Assembly: GCA_028456385.1 (NCBI GenBank)
Contig: JALNQF010000001.1
Location: 496,001 to 560,000 of the forward strand
Direction: 5' to 3'
DNA: 64,000 nucleotides
Source of the DNA: Ophiosphaerella korrae
Taxonomy: Eukaryota; Ascomycota; Dothideomycetes; Pleosporales; Phaeosphaeriaceae
Part shown: in pieces, positions 24,987 through 37,908 of the stretch
Position numbering within the stretch: position 1 is the first letter of the stretch
Layout: the number at the start of each line of letters is the position of its first letter
Notes under the pieces: model-generated
Databases searched by the model: none
What the model was told of the DNA's origin: nothing
The model's input: only the letters and a program-made list of their open reading frames with translations
Position numbers and translations under genes: made by a program

Positions 24987-27300
24987 TCATCGACTATCAC
25001 AATAACCTGGGGCTTTGGGTGCGCCACCCTGAACCCATTGATTGATTGTCAGTGTTGTCGTATAGATCATACCCACAAGGCCAACGATTCCGAGAGAAAT
25101 ATCGAGGAAGCGAGCAGCTGTTGTCCGTGCAACAGCTCTGTAATGGAGCATGGGCTAGGATATTGTCAGCTAAGATTTACGAGGGGAATGTAGTACATAC
25201 AGGGTAGATAAACACCAGGGGAATGCAGGCAAAGCTTCCAACAAGGCTGACGAATTTGTCGAGGTCGCCTGCACCAGCCCAAGCAAGGCATGCACAGATG
25301 GCGACCATGAAGAAGCGGAAGAAGTTCTTTTTCCACTTTACGTAGGGGTTGTATTTGCCTGTCCTGCTGAATAGTTGCTGACTGGTGATTTCAATGGCCG
25401 GGTAGATCTGTAGTGGCGTCGATAGCAGAATGGCAAGCGAATAGATGAATTGCACGCCGTTGACAAATTTGTTATCTTGGGGCATATTGAGGAGAACGAC
25501 CGTTTTCGTCTTGGATCCGAATGCGGCGTACGAAAGTGCTCCAGCACTAAGGAAGACGACAGTGATGATAATCATGACACCTCCTAGGACCTTGGGAAAC
25601 TTCTTCGGGTCTTTCATTCCCGTCTGGATAGGAATGATTAGACCAATGCCTTCGAACGTAAAGATGGCGGTGCCGATGAAGAGAGTCCAGCTGCTTGGGT
25701 TGAAATTAACAATATCGGAAACACCATGCTGATTGACAATGGTAAAGAGATCATAATAATACAGGTATACAAGGCCTAATAGAATGAAAAGGTCTGCTAC
25801 CAGGGCAAGCTTCTGGATATTGTTGATGTTGCGGTACAGCGACAGGGGTAGGAAGATGATCATTTGCATCAAGATCATGGTCCCGATAGCGATGTGTGTC
25901 TTGCAGTTCGAGACAGCCAAGACAAATGCCTGCATGTTCTCCGACACAAAGACAATGTACGCAGATGAAAAGCCGATCTGTGAGATTACGAGCGAGAAGT
26001 TAATCATGTTACGCATCCATCTGCCGTATATGTGCAGTCCCATGTCTCCAAAGGAATGCTCGACGGCGAGACGAGTAGCAACCAGTAGAACAAAACAGGT
26101 GTAAGATAGGCCTGCCACGCCTAGGAGCACGAGATTGGAAAAGAGCATACCTCCGTTCAAAAAGGCTCGGGGAAGGAACAGCACACCTGTGCCAACGAAC
26201 GACTTTAGAAGCAACAGGGCCGCGCCTGTGGGGCTGCCGTTGCCGGTCTTCTTGGGCTTCCTCTTTCTCCGTTTCCCAGGGGTGAGTAAGGCACTTGATT
26301 CGCCATACTCGCGATCTTCGTCTTCGGAGTGTTCTCCTGAGGGCGCATCGGACGAGAAGTACTCGTCGGGTCCCAGCACCTCGTCATCCTCCTCGAGTGA
26401 CTCGCCGGCAAAGTGGCCATACAAGGTGAGAAACTCGAGAAAATTGCTTGTGAAGACTTGGGGTTGTTGTCGAGGCTGGCCAAGGGTACCGTAGCCAGAA
26501 GGACCTGGTGCGGGGGAAGGGCTAGCAGCAGTTCTCCGTAGATAGTTGCGCCGAAAGCCTCCTGGCTGTCTGATAGAGTCGATATCCAAAACATGCTCGT
26601 CGGGACGCGGCCGAGACTCGTGGAAGCTCTTGCTGCGTTGCATCTTGCCCTGCTCTTCCTGCTGCTGCTTGCTCCACCTGTAGATTTGGCGGGTGATGTC
26701 GCCGCCCTGAAGCTGCAGGCTCGAGAATTCCTCCTCTTCCTCCTCCTGGCCCTTTTTCGTCTGAGACTGTGTGTCGTCGTCGCCTGCGGGGCCGCGGTTG
26801 GATCGGCTTGGGGAGGCATACTGCCCGACTAAATGCCGACGGACGATTTCGGGGTCTTCGTAGGGGACGGGAGACCGGCCTCGGCCGTCGAAGGAGCCGT
26901 AGTTGCTGGGCGGGGCGCGGATGGAGGGTTCTTTGGTGGTGGGCGAGAGCGGGCGTATGGGCGGTGTTCCAAAGCGTGGAGGGCTCCGGCCGAATGACTC
27001 TTTCAGCGCTGAGGTGAGAGTGGACTCGGCCGCGCCGCGCAGCGACGACTGGGGCTCTGCGCGGCCAGGCAATGGCGTCTGGCTGGTGGGCGAGTCCTCG
27101 AGCTGGGCAGGCGTGGGAATCTGGCGAAGCGCAGGAGAACCCGGCTGGACGGACGAGAGAATGGGCGACCCTAGACGTGCTGTGCTCTCTGCCCGCGCTG
27201 TCTGCGACTCTGCGGGCGAGACCCGGCCTGAGCCCGCCGGCGGCGGCGGCGAGGACGGAACTGCTCGAGGCGGCGACGATTGGGCGTCGTCGCCTGCCAT
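24987..27300 (-). CDS. Vacuolar amino-acid transporter, AVT3-like
   Basis: Two exons (27300-25201 and 25154-24987) give 755 aa. The protein belongs to the amino acid/auxin permease (AAAP) family, nearest in style to yeast Avt3/Avt4, which export neutral amino acids from the vacuole. About 360 N-terminal residues are disordered, rich in Ser, Pro and charged residues, with possible phosphosites. A transporter core of about eleven membrane helices follows, starting GAALLLLKSFVGTGVLFLP and including GLIIPIQTGMKDP and PLQIYPAIEI. The 46-nt intron removes the false ending CTTFPS and restores the last helix (GIVGLVGMIYTTTLTINQ). The start MAGDDAQSS is the first ATG. It is divergent from the cation-chloride cotransporter, a possible vacuolar transporter pair. 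Substrate is inferred from family only. Confidence 0.9.
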
Positions 27301-27867
27301 ATTGCCGTGTTAGTCGCGTTTGGCGCTGGCTTTGGCGGTGGGTGGTGAAGCAGAGCTTTCGGCTATCCGAGTCTATCCTCGGCGATAGCAAAGAGCGCAA
27401 GGAAGGCAGAAGCAAGAGGGCTGGGGGCGCTCTATCAAGGGCAGGCAGGCGAGACGTCTGGGGGCAATAAGAAAAGTGCAAATCAAGGCAGCCAGACGAC
27501 ACGGCGACACGAGAGGAGACAGTGCAGCAGCGCAAAGGCTGTTTCGAGGACTGTGCCGAGCCACGACTGAGGTCATTCGCTGCACCAACGGCGCCGGCGT
27601 GGGGCGCGTGCCCTTGCCCTGCAGCGCGGGATCACCACAACGCCATGCTGCCCACGGCACCCTTCCAACCACAAACCAAGCCTCCACATCGCCTGCCTAC
27701 CGTCACCGCTAAACGCGCCCACTTCCCGCCTGTGCCCTTTTCCTTCTCTACTCTCCCATGCCTCGGCCTGGCCCACTGCCATTGCCCGACCAAATGCCAT
27801 CTACGCATCTTAGGCGAGTCCCGTGCAGCACTAACCACGTGACAGCAATCGTGCACTTGCCCGGACC
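27301..27867. promoter_or_regulatory. Bidirectional promoter, AVT3-like / cotransporter
   Basis: These 567 bp separate the two divergent starts. Open frames here are short and unsupported. No specific regulatory site is recognised. Confidence 0.5.
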
Positions 27868-30800
27868 ATGACTGATACAGGTGATGGTGCCCAGGCGATA
27901 AGGCAGCTTCCCACAAGAACGAGATCCAACTTCGCTGCCCGTACCGCAACGGACGACAATGAACGCCTGCATCGACGCTCTTTCGCCCAACACTCCCCTC
28001 CTGATGAAGGCACTCCTCTTCTTCCCAGTGCCAGCGCACCCTCCTCACTTCATGGCCTTCCCCTGGATGGAGCTGAGGCTGAAAGGACCAAACCAGTATA
28101 CAGTTCAATGAGCAATTGGTTCCATCGTGTATTCGCTTCGCCTCGCTCAGGTTCTATACAGCCATCTACTCACAATGGCAAACGCCAACCCACCAGTGAA
28201 GCTTCCAGAACTCGACCTGGTGCGCTTCCACGGCCAGTGGGTGGGATAGAGAAACTGGGAACCTTTGCTGGGGTATTTGTACCAGTAACGCTCAACGTCT
28301 TGAGTATCCTCATGTTTCTACGCTTCGGCTTTATTCTGGGCCAAGCTGGATTATTCGGCATGCTGGGCATGCTCATCACTGGCTACCTCATCAACCTTTT
28401 GACCACTATGTCAATCTCGGCCATTGCCACCAATGGCACAGTTCGGGGCGGCGGCGCATATTATTTAATTTCGAGAAGCCTCGGACCGGAATTTGGTGGG
28501 AGTATTGGCATCGTCTTCTATCTCGGTTCAGTATTCAACACTAGTCTGAATTCTGTAGGCTTGGCCGATTGTCTTACCGTCAACTTTGGCGAACGCGAGG
28601 GCGCCATGGGCCAGTGGCTACCTGAAAGCTACTGGTGGCAGTTTCTCTGGGCCACCATGGTATTAGCTGTCTGTACAACCATCTGCTTGGCTGGTAGCGG
28701 CATCTTTGCACGTGCCAGTAATGGTTTGCTGATCATTCTCCTTGTGGCCATAATCAGTATTCCACTTTCAGCTGCCGTCCGAGACCCCTTTACGGATACA
28801 CGAGAAGGCATCGTCTTCACTGGTTATAGTATGGATACCCTTCGTCTAAACCTATTTCCAAATTTCACCAAAGGAGCAGCTGGCAGCGCAATCAAGGGAC
28901 ATGAGAACTTCCAGGACCTATTCGGTATCTTGTTCCCTGCAACTGGAGGTATTCTTGCGTAAGTTGCCTAGACCATATCAGCAAAATATACTGATGATAG
29001 AAGGGGTGCAAGTATGTCTGGTGATCTAAAACACCCAAGCAAAGCGATTCCCAAAGGGACTCTCTATGGACTAGGATTAACCTTTACTCTATACACAGTC
29101 GTCATCATCGCGCTTGCTGCGTCGATAAGCCGTGAAACCTTTTACATGAATACGAACGTCATTCAACTTGTGAGTTTATATTCCCATAGAAGTCTTCAAA
29201 CCCGTGGTTATTCTTAGAACAGCCCACTCTTTTCAAACCCTGCCAGATCCAAACTTGATGCACTATTCCATAGAAGAGTCAACATCGCTAATGCAATACA
29301 GACAAATTTATCGGGAACCGTGATTCTTCTTGGGGAAATTAGCACGTCACTCTTCTCTGTACTCATGGGTGTTATTGGCTCCGCAAAATTGTTGCAAGCG
29401 CTTGCTCGAGATCACTTGATACCTGGACTTTCGCTTTTTGGTCAGGGCACGAAAAGATCAGACGAACCAATATATGCGGTCTGTATCACGTATGCAATTG
29501 CTCAGGTCACCATATTCGCCAATATCAATCAAATTGCTTCATTCATCACAATGACGGTAGGTTGATTTCTTCTAGCCCTTCGTAAAATTACTGTCACAAG
29601 TATTGCTAGTTATTTCCTATGCCTGTAACAAGTCACCCGTTCCTCATTTTATGTGCTCGACGCCTTCCAATAGAACCAGACTAACCATCGAGATAGTACT
29701 TAATGACATTCCTTGTCACGAATCTGGCTTGTTTTCTCCTCAAATTAGGGTCTGCTCCGAACTTCCGCCCGTCGTTTCACTTCTTCGATCTTCGAACAGC
29801 TGCGGTGGGCACGATTGCTTGTGGTGCAACAATGTTTTTTGTTGATGGTGTCTACGCTTCTGGTTGCGTGGCGCTCCTGATGGCTATCTTCTTACTCATC
29901 CATTACACCACTCCACCAAAACCGTGGGGCGATGTTAGCCAAGGTCTTATATACCACCAGGTCCGGAAGTATCTTCTTCGGCTGCGACAAGAACATGTTA
30001 AATTTTGGAGACCACAGATTCTACTGTTGGTCAACGATCCAAGACGCCAATATAAGTTGATTCAATTCTGTAATTCGCTTAAGAAAGGCGGTCTCTTCGT
30101 CCTAGGGCATGTCATCGTTACTTCGAATTTTGCCGAAGCCGTTCCCGAGGCCAGAAGGCAACAACAGTCATGGACCAAATACATTGACTTTTCGAGGATA
30201 AAAGCTTTCGTCAATATCGCTATTTCGCCAGCAGTAGAATGGGGTGCACGTAATCTTATACTAGGTGCGGGACTGGGTGGCATGCGGCCCAACATTGTTG
30301 TCATGGGATTTTACAATCTGCCTGAGCTCAGACAGACTCAGCCACACAACCATATTCCTTCCCCTCAACCATCTAGGCCGTCGAGCAAAGCTGCCAATCA
30401 CGCTGTGTCACGCAAGGCCGTTCAAGCAGCAGCGAGACGAAGACAATCCGGCGGTATGCAGGGAATTCTACCAACTGATGCAATGAAGCCCGAGGATGCC
30501 ATTGGAATCAAGAGTTATGTCACAGTCATCGAGGACCTTGTCTTGCGTCTGCAAGCAAATGTTGCTATTGGAAAAGGATTCAAAGAACTCGAAGTCCCTG
30601 CAACTGGACCCACTAAAAGGCAGAGAGCTCTTAGTATGGTGGGACTAGGAACCACAGACATTATAGAACCTTCGAAGACCTATATCGACCTATGGCCTAT
30701 ACAAATGTCTGCAGAAATCGCAACTGCTGGCGATGAGCCCAGTCGAAAAAATGTACTGACGACCAACTTTGATACATACACATTGATTCTGCAGCTTGGC

Positions 30801-32315
30801 TGCATACTGCATACCGTCCCATCATGGAAAAGCATGTACAAATTGCGAGTATGCGTATTTGTTGAATATGAATCAGATGTCGAGGAGGAACGTGATAGGG
30901 TCACAACACTGCTCAGGAATCTCAGAATCCAAGCTGAAATCCTCGTCTTCTGGCTAGCTAACGGGGACCTAAAGATGTACGAGATTATTGTCAATGGACG
31001 AGATGGTGGTGACCTTGATCAGGCAGTAAGAGACATTGATCTCTCTCTCGAGGATGAACGTTGGTGGCAGGACATTAAACGGCTTCGGCAACCGGCAAAT
31101 ATGAGTGCAAGTCAGGAGCTTACGCAAGCCACTAACATTCTTGAAGCTATTACGCAATGGCCTACAGCAGCTTTTCAACACGGCCGACGCGAAAAAAAGC
31201 CAAAGCGCTTCTCCGCGCTCCAGAAAATGCTACGTGATGCCAGGAGCAGGGCTTCTGTGGCTGACTTGAGCGATGCAGGAACTACATTCGGAATCCGGAG
31301 CCAAACATTACCTGCGGATTTTGGTATTGATAGTGACAGTAACTCACTTCGATCCTCTAACGGAAGAGGCGATGACGCTGATGAAGCTGTTGTTTTAGAG
31401 AGTGAGGCCCTTGTTAGTGGTAGTAACTTTGACGAGTATGATCTAGATGCCTCCTCAGATGAGAGTGATGGTGGTAGACACCGCATTGTGCCAGACAGGG
31501 CGAGAAGAATAACGCCCGGGACCGAATCTCCATTCTTCTCACGAAAAGTTGACCTTCGAAGAGCAATCTGGAAAGGTGCACAGAGCTCGCCAAAAGGCAA
31601 TTCGATCGACCAAGAACAGCCAATGTCAGAATCTGTAGCATCTCTAAGGCCACTCCCCAGTCCTGCAGCATCTAACCCATTAGTAATGAAATCCGGAGGA
31701 AAGGGAAAGAAGACACGCAGCAGGGCGAGCTCCCCACCCCAGCTCTCATCATCATCACACAGTAGAACTTTCATCCACCCTCCGTCTCTCCGTGAGTCAT
31801 CACTACCAAAGTTCACATCGAATCCCACCCTTCGAGCAGCTATTGCATCCGAAGAAGTTGCAGGTCCGTCCATTATGTTTGTTGATACTCCTTCGCCGGA
31901 GGCAGCAAGGAAGAAGGATCCTATTGGCGAAGCTCTAGCCGAATCTGCGCGGCTTGCGACTATCGCCAAGCAGATGCCTTCGCCCCATACATTTGTTGCT
32001 AACAGCCCTGTACCGACCTCTGCGTCGAGCCATACAGCCGCACCTGCGTCAGGCTTCCCGGCCCAACAGGCAATACCACTCTCGTTCAACGATCTCCCTG
32101 GTCGGGCCCAACACCTGATTCTGAATGAGCTCATGAGCCAACAATCTGAAGATACGGCTGTAGTCTTTACGACTCTGCCGAGTCCTGCTGAAGGTACATG
32201 CGATAGTGAGACGGAGAGCGTAAAGTACATCAGCGACCTGGAGGTTTTGTGCCAGGAACTACCGCCAGTCCTTTTGGTGCACAGCAACAGCATGACAGTC
32301 ACTATGAATCTGTGA
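27868..32315 (+). CDS. Cation-chloride cotransporter, VHC1-like
   Basis: Four exons (27868-28958, 29004-29169, 29302-29556, 29697-32315) join to 1376 aa. The protein resembles the SLC12-type cotransporters, including yeast Vhc1, which moves K+ and Cl- across the vacuolar membrane. After a disordered N-terminus of about 120 residues come IEKLGTFAGVFVPVTLNVLS and LRFGFILGQAGLFGMLG, then GGGAYYLISRSLGPEFGG (typical of APC-fold transporters) and twelve helices spread over the four exons. A long cytosolic C-terminal part begins near residue 570 with KPWGDVSQGLIYHQVRKYLL and the SLC12 C-terminal domain, and ends in a Ser-rich disordered tail. Introns 1 to 3 (45, 132 and 140 nt) all fall within the membrane domain; introns 2 and 3 are longer than most in this window. 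Complete, with TGA stop. Confidence 0.92.
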
Positions 32316-32715
32316 GAATGTATTTTATGTTATGTTAGATTGAGAAATGAGAATGTCCAATCAATACATATAGATGGCCCATAGCATAGACCATATATGT
32401 AAGAAATGCCAGTGAAAACATATGTCTTCAAGGGGTACCCTTTGAGCGGGTGAATTTGAAATAACTAATAGAGGGAAGGGGCCGACCGTGAATAATAGGG
32501 TCAGATGACACGCAAACAGTTCCTCAAAAATGATTGAAAGAGGAAGAGTTTCCGCCAAGCGTGACGCTCTAGGAGCTTGATCACACCCCACCATGCTTAC
32601 CTTGAACTTCATTCGCACCTGGCTCTCGACCATTTTGCTCTCCCCATACCACCTCCTGCACGCAAGCATCTACAGGCGCGGTGTATCCTTGTCATTGCCT
32701 AGGGAGAACAAGAAA
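32316..32715. other. Intergenic, RAM2 upstream region
   Basis: This 400-bp stretch holds the cotransporter 3' region and the RAM2 promoter. An in-frame ATG at 32593 could extend RAM2 by 41 residues, but those residues do not look like the family N-terminus. Confidence 0.5.
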
Positions 32716-33797
32716 ATGCCGAAATATTACCATGACGACGAGGCGTGGGCGGACATCGAACCGCTGGCACAACACGATGGGGGGTTGCATCCGCTCGCTG
32801 CAATCGCATATACTGAGGAGTATAGCGAGGCCATGGGCTACCTGCGTGCGGTAATGGCGAAGAACGAGTTCAGCCAGAGAGTGCTTGGTCTTACAGAACA
32901 CATTATTAGCATGAATCCTGCACATTATACTGTTTGGTGAGTTTGTAGCCAGGAACCACTACCAAAGTAGACGGTAGCTCAAGATTTCCAATGCGCGTAG
33001 GGCTGTTGAAGTACACAGATTGACCATTGCAGGTTGTATCGCGCAAAAACTGTATCAGAGCTTGGTATCCCACTCCAAGACGAGATTGCATGGCTGAATC
33101 CAACGGCGCTCAAGCATCTCAAGAATTACCAAATTTGGCACCACCGGCACACAATCATTGACGCACTTGGCTCACCAGAGGGTGAACCCGAGTTTATCAA
33201 CACCATGCTAGTGTATGATTCTAAGAACTATCATGTATGGAGTTATAGGCAATGGTTGGTTAAGCGGTTTGATCTGTTTGACAAACGCGAAGAGTTAGAG
33301 TGGACGGAGGAAATGATCGAAGCCGATGTAAGGAATAATTCGGCTTGGAACCACCGATACTATCTCGTAGTCGGCGGTCGTGACGGAAAACCGAGTGTGG
33401 AGATTGCGAAGCGGGAAGTCGAGTATGTCCTCCACATGCTTACTAGTGGTAGTCGCAATCATGCTAATCGCAGATCAGATACACCAAAACGGCTATTCGC
33501 AAAGCGCCTCAGAATCAGAGCCCTTGGAACTACCTCTCAGGCATCATTCGGGTGGCACAACTACCCAAATCCACACTAAAAGATTTCGCACTCGAGTTTG
33601 CTGATCTGGACAGACCCGAAGAAGTCTACTCCAGTCATGCCCTCGACCTCTTAGCTGACATCTACGCCGAAGAAGAAAACAACAAAGGCGAAGCTGAGAA
33701 AGCACTGGACCTATTGGCTACGAAATTTGATCCCATCAGAGCCAATTACTGGAACTTCCGGAAAGGCTTGTTGGCGCGCCCACAAGTCGCAGCCTAA
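32716..33797 (+). CDS. RAM2: Protein farnesyltransferase/GGTase-I alpha subunit
   Basis: Three exons (32716-32936, 33033-33422, 33479-33797) give 309 aa. This is the shared alpha subunit of farnesyltransferase and geranylgeranyltransferase I, which prenylate CaaX proteins such as Ras and Rho. The PFTA helical repeats are visible: SMNPAHYTVW, LNPTALKHLKNYQIWHHR, DSKNYHVWSYRQWLVKRF, DVRNNSAWNHRYYLV and KAPQNQSPWNYLSG. The ATG at 32716 (MPKYYHDDEAWADIEPL) is preferred over 32593 because it gives the usual N-terminus. The last intron ends at the second of two close AG acceptors; this choice gives YTKTAIRKAPQNQ in frame. Complete. Confidence 0.94.
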
Positions 33798-34693
33798 ACA
33801 CCAAGTTGGGATCACGATAGGAGAAAATCGGAGCATATGATACCCCGCTGGCTGATGGATCGTTGCATTATGAAGGCAATGTGCGGTTCCGCATAGTGAG
33901 CTACCTATGAGGAGGGCATGAAATGCATGAAACAGATGCATGTAACAATAATAGCAGGCAGACCAATACCAAAGTCGGTCTGGAACACGTCGAGGCTTAG
34001 GCTTTGCATGCATATGATGTAGCTCGCTCACCGTCCTCCCGTCACTTATCGTAACACTAACCCCGCAAATCGACCGCAGTGTACTTCAATAAGGCCTCCG
34101 AAAGAAGTCCATTCTTCCGAGATATCTTCGACCTGTGGACTCATGGGTCAGCTTTCTGCATGCGCTCAAGCGTTGGGGAGGAAGAGAGTATCTATGATAT
34201 ACGATAGCAAGGGCGCGCCGCGTCAACCCTGGTGTATCAGTATATCTTGGAAAGCGGTAATCCCTGGCAGAAACGCCGCCGTGGATAACCGCAACAGGTA
34301 ATCTTAACCATGGCCATGAGATTTCTAGCCACGTCTCATGCTTGTGTCATTTTGCTCATTCTGCGCGTGCAACACGCAGAGCTTGAGCTTATCGAATTCT
34401 TATAGGGTAATTTCTAGCAATTATAGGGTAATGAATGGCTAAGTTGCGGTCTGTGGGCACATGTTCTCCGTCGGAATTGAGGGAAGGACCGGGCAAAATA
34501 TTCTGGGGTAGCGGGTCAGTGCGGAGCTGATAAGACCATAGTTAGGTTTGTTGGCGTAGTGATAAAGAGTCAAAAGCCTTGTATCAGTGTGAGATATCAG
34601 CCCCCTACAACAACTGTCAGCTTTCTTCCTCCTGTTATTCTTCTTTTCCCTCACAGCAGCTTTCAAATTTGAAATTTCAATTCAATCACCAAA
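33798..34693. other. Intergenic, no gene seen
   Basis: About 900 bp without a credible frame. It carries the RAM2 3' region and the promoter of the dehydratase, which has two copies of a TTATAGGGTAAT-like stretch near 34402-34432. Confidence 0.5.
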
Positions 34694-36112
34694 ATGGCCG
34701 TCAAGGAGTATCTCAGACTATCCGCCACAAAAACTGCCCAAGAGTACCACACTGAGCAAAAGGTACAACAAAATCCTTGGGTTCAAACACCTCTTAGGGA
34801 GTCTTATGCTTTGTCGGAAGCTGCAGGATGGTACGGTCACACTCCCGCTACACTGCAACACTAGTGCCCCTGAATTCCTATCCTGTCGTTCGCAATATTT
34901 TTGAGAAAGGGGAGTTCTAAATCGTAGAAGCAGAGTCTTCCTCAAGCTCGAAAACCTCCAACCTTCCGGATCATTCAAATCACGGCAAGTCATCACTTGC
35001 TCACAACTTCCCGGTCACATACTAACATCCATTCAGAGGCATTGGGAACTATATTCTTCGCCGTTTAGAAGAGCTACCTTCCGGATCTAAGCCCCACATC
35101 TTCGCATCCAGCGGCGGCAATGCAGGACTTGCTGCTGTCCATTCGGCCCGCGCCCTTGGCTTACAATGCACAGTCGTCGTTCCAACAGCGACAGCATCGT
35201 TGATGGTTACTAAGTTGCGAGCTGCCGGAGCTTATGATGTTATTCAATATGGCGCTGCTTGGAGAGATGCAGATGCTTATCTGAAGGAGCACGTTATGCC
35301 ATATGTAAGTTCACTTCGACATCTGTTGTCACACTCTCAACTCATGTACATCGATCTAACTGCCTCAGGCCGAGACCTCAACAATCTACTGCCCACCTTT
35401 TGATCACCCCGATATCTGGGAAGGTAACTCATCTGTCATGTACGAAATCGCCCAGCAAATGCCTCAACAGTCCACACCAGACGTCCTCATCTGCTCCGTC
35501 GGTGGCGGCGGCCTCATGAATGGGATTTGCCAGGCCATGGATGATCTGTCCATGTACGATACCACCATCCTCGCTATGGAAACTGCTGGTGCCGAGTCAC
35601 TCAGTGCCGCCCTCCAAGCACGAGAACTCATCACCCTACCCAAAATCACAAGCCAGGCCACCAGCCTAGGATGCGCTCGTGTAACAGACAAAACATTCAA
35701 GTACGGCCAACGAAGCAACGTTCGAAGCGTAGTATTGCCTGATGCTGAAGCTGCAATGGGCTGCTGGCGTCTCGCTGACGACGAACGCATCATGGTCGAA
35801 CTAGCTTGCGGCATTAACGTCGCCCTCTGCTACGACGAACGATTAGAAAAGGCACTGGGCCGACCCGTTAAGCCCGATGACAAGGTTGTCATTGTGCTGT
35901 GCGGCGGAAGCAATGTTACGAGTCGCATGCTTTGCGAGTGGAGGAACGAATACGCCTACATTGACGAGGAAACCGCACGACGAAGCGATTCCGCGCTTGG
36001 AAGCGAAAAGGGTGAGGACGAGGAGAGCGTCGTGCCCAACGATTTGAGAAAGTCAATTGTGCTCGAGGGTATCGAGGTGCCGTGTGGCGAGGCTTGTGAG
36101 GCGTGTGCTTGA
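34694..36112 (+). CDS. L-serine/threonine dehydratase, CHA1-type
   Basis: Four exons (34694-34830, 34931-34984, 35037-35304, 35369-36112) join to 400 aa. The enzyme is a fold-type II PLP enzyme that deaminates L-serine (and L-threonine) to 2-oxoacid and ammonia, as yeast Cha1 does for growth on hydroxy amino acids. The PLP lysine is Lys62 in PSGSFKSRG, the phosphate-binding and substrate loops are SSGGNAGLA and SVGGGGLMNG, and VVIVLCGGSNVT lies near the C-terminus. Intron 2 uses a GC donor (GCAAGT) with a normal AG end; no GT donor nearby restores the frame between SFKS and RGIGNY. Intron 1 uses the second of two AGs. An acidic and Cys-containing tail of about 50 residues follows the catalytic core. 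Serine dehydratase and racemase share this fold, so exact specificity is inferred. Confidence 0.9.
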
Positions 36113-37908
36113 ACGCATTTGGGCGAGGCAGATTAGCGTTTGTAATCATTTGCGAAAGGCGTTTTAGGTTTCAGGAATGTGGTAGAATGGGCATACATGG
36201 TAGTGCTTTATACGTATCTTTTAATGGCATCATGTGAACTCAATTATGTGGTTTTGGTTGAGCAGTGTTGAGTTCATGTGCTTGACACTCTAGCAACAAG
36301 TGATTGCCCCACTGAATCTCAGGCCAATTCCTCAACCCATCCGGAATACAACATGCATCTAAAAATATCTCCCTAGTAATGTAAAAGGTAATACACTACA
36401 TAAATGTGCAGGATACTCGGCGAATGTAAATATTGGTGAGATGGATGGAGTAAGCCAAGTCTCCGATCAGCGCTTATTTTCCTCTAATTTGGCACTCCAT
36501 TCAAAACTCGTTTCATCTCTGTCGTATCTGTCTAGCGTTTTTGATGCTCAATAATTTAATGATTCGTCGATTCTATCGGAACGCGGAATGCTTGAAACAA
36601 GGCCAATCCATCCTCGCCGCAATTCATTATTCGTAATATCGAACGTTCCAATACAATAGCTTAAATATGTACCATCTTTGGTTAGACATGTGGGTTTGTT
36701 AGCCGCTAGACATGTGTTACGCATCAGGATAGGGTTTGTCAATTAGTGGTTGGACATGTAACCGAGTTTGTAATCACTGTACCTAGGTACCTGGGTGATG
36801 CAAACTTGTTGCAAACTTTTAATCGGCTCATTGTGCATACGTGGCTCTCTAAAAACCAATACACCCTTAACTTACTATCATGGTACTTGCCGTTACACAC
36901 GATGAGAAAGTCCATACCCAGGTACGTATGGCTTAATGTAGCACCCAACTTGCTCACAGTCAAGGAAACCAATACAGATGAAGGCAACTGCCTTGATTGG
37001 GACTCGTATATGGCCATACATTCGCAAACCCAAACATGTACTATGTGAATTATGGTCTTTACTGCGTTACAAAGGTCCGAGTGGCTTAAGAGATTGTGCA
37101 ATATCCTCTCTAGTCATTCGTATTATCTATGATATTTACTTAAGGAGTGGATTATTGAGTTTGACGAAAAGTCGAGGATACTCTGATACTAGGACCGCTC
37201 TTAAGACTTCACATACCTCGTAGTTTTGATGGAGGCAGGGCAATAAGTGTGGACATGAAGCATACCATAAGCCTTGGGCGCTTATGGATGGAAAAGTAGG
37301 AAGCCAAACTGGACAAGAGCACGGGGTTTCGATTTGGCATACTGTTGAAGCATTTGGTGCATATGGCTTGTGCACGGCTGGTGAAGGGGGAACATATATG
37401 TTTGAAGGTACAGCAGGCGGCTCAACCTGCGATTGAACTTAAGCTTCGTATGGTCGAGGGGCGCAATGGTTCGAACGGCCTCGCACCTGTTAAAGTGATG
37501 ACGAGGCAAATTGATGTCAAAGTAATTGAGGGATACCGTTCGCCAAGTGTATGGTATGATGACTACTTTTACATTGGAATAATTAAAAAAATAGTTCGAA
37601 AATCGTACCCTTGACATGATATGGCCCGATCTAGAAGGCTATTCATGTAGGGGGTAGTAAAGTGTCCTCGGATACTAAGCGCTTTAGATTTCTTTTTGTC
37701 TGCCCCCACGGATTCCTAGTATGTGTGCATTGCCTGATTACGAAACCTTGTAATAACAGTCGGTCACATATATAGCCTGATCGCCAGTAATTTAGGCCTA
37801 TTAGTAATGCTTTAAGCAACTCATATCCACCTGTTCAATTGTCGGAATTACTAGATGGTGTAGTGCGGTAACGACGCACAAGTAATGGTATCCAATAGAA
37901 GCCGCACC
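36113..37908. other. 1.8-kb AT-rich intergenic region, no gene seen
   Basis: This lies between two convergent genes and is more AT-rich than its flanks. Open frames up to 120 aa occur on both strands but overlap each other and show no domain, signal peptide or splice pattern. A GGTTCGAAC string near 37471 resembles a tRNA T-loop, but no stems pair around it. It could be a decayed mobile element. Confidence 0.5.

Noticed and set aside
31175..32302. 375-aa minus-strand open frame
   Set aside because: It is the antisense shadow of the disordered C-terminal part of the cation-chloride cotransporter.
32593..32715. In-frame upstream ATG that would extend RAM2 by 41 residues
   Set aside because: The extension is hydrophobic and unlike the RAM2 N-terminus, which begins MPKYYHDDEAW at 32716.
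37450..37490. tRNA-like T-loop string GGTTCGAAC
   Set aside because: Flanking bases do not pair to form the T stem on either strand, and no acceptor or anticodon stem is visible.
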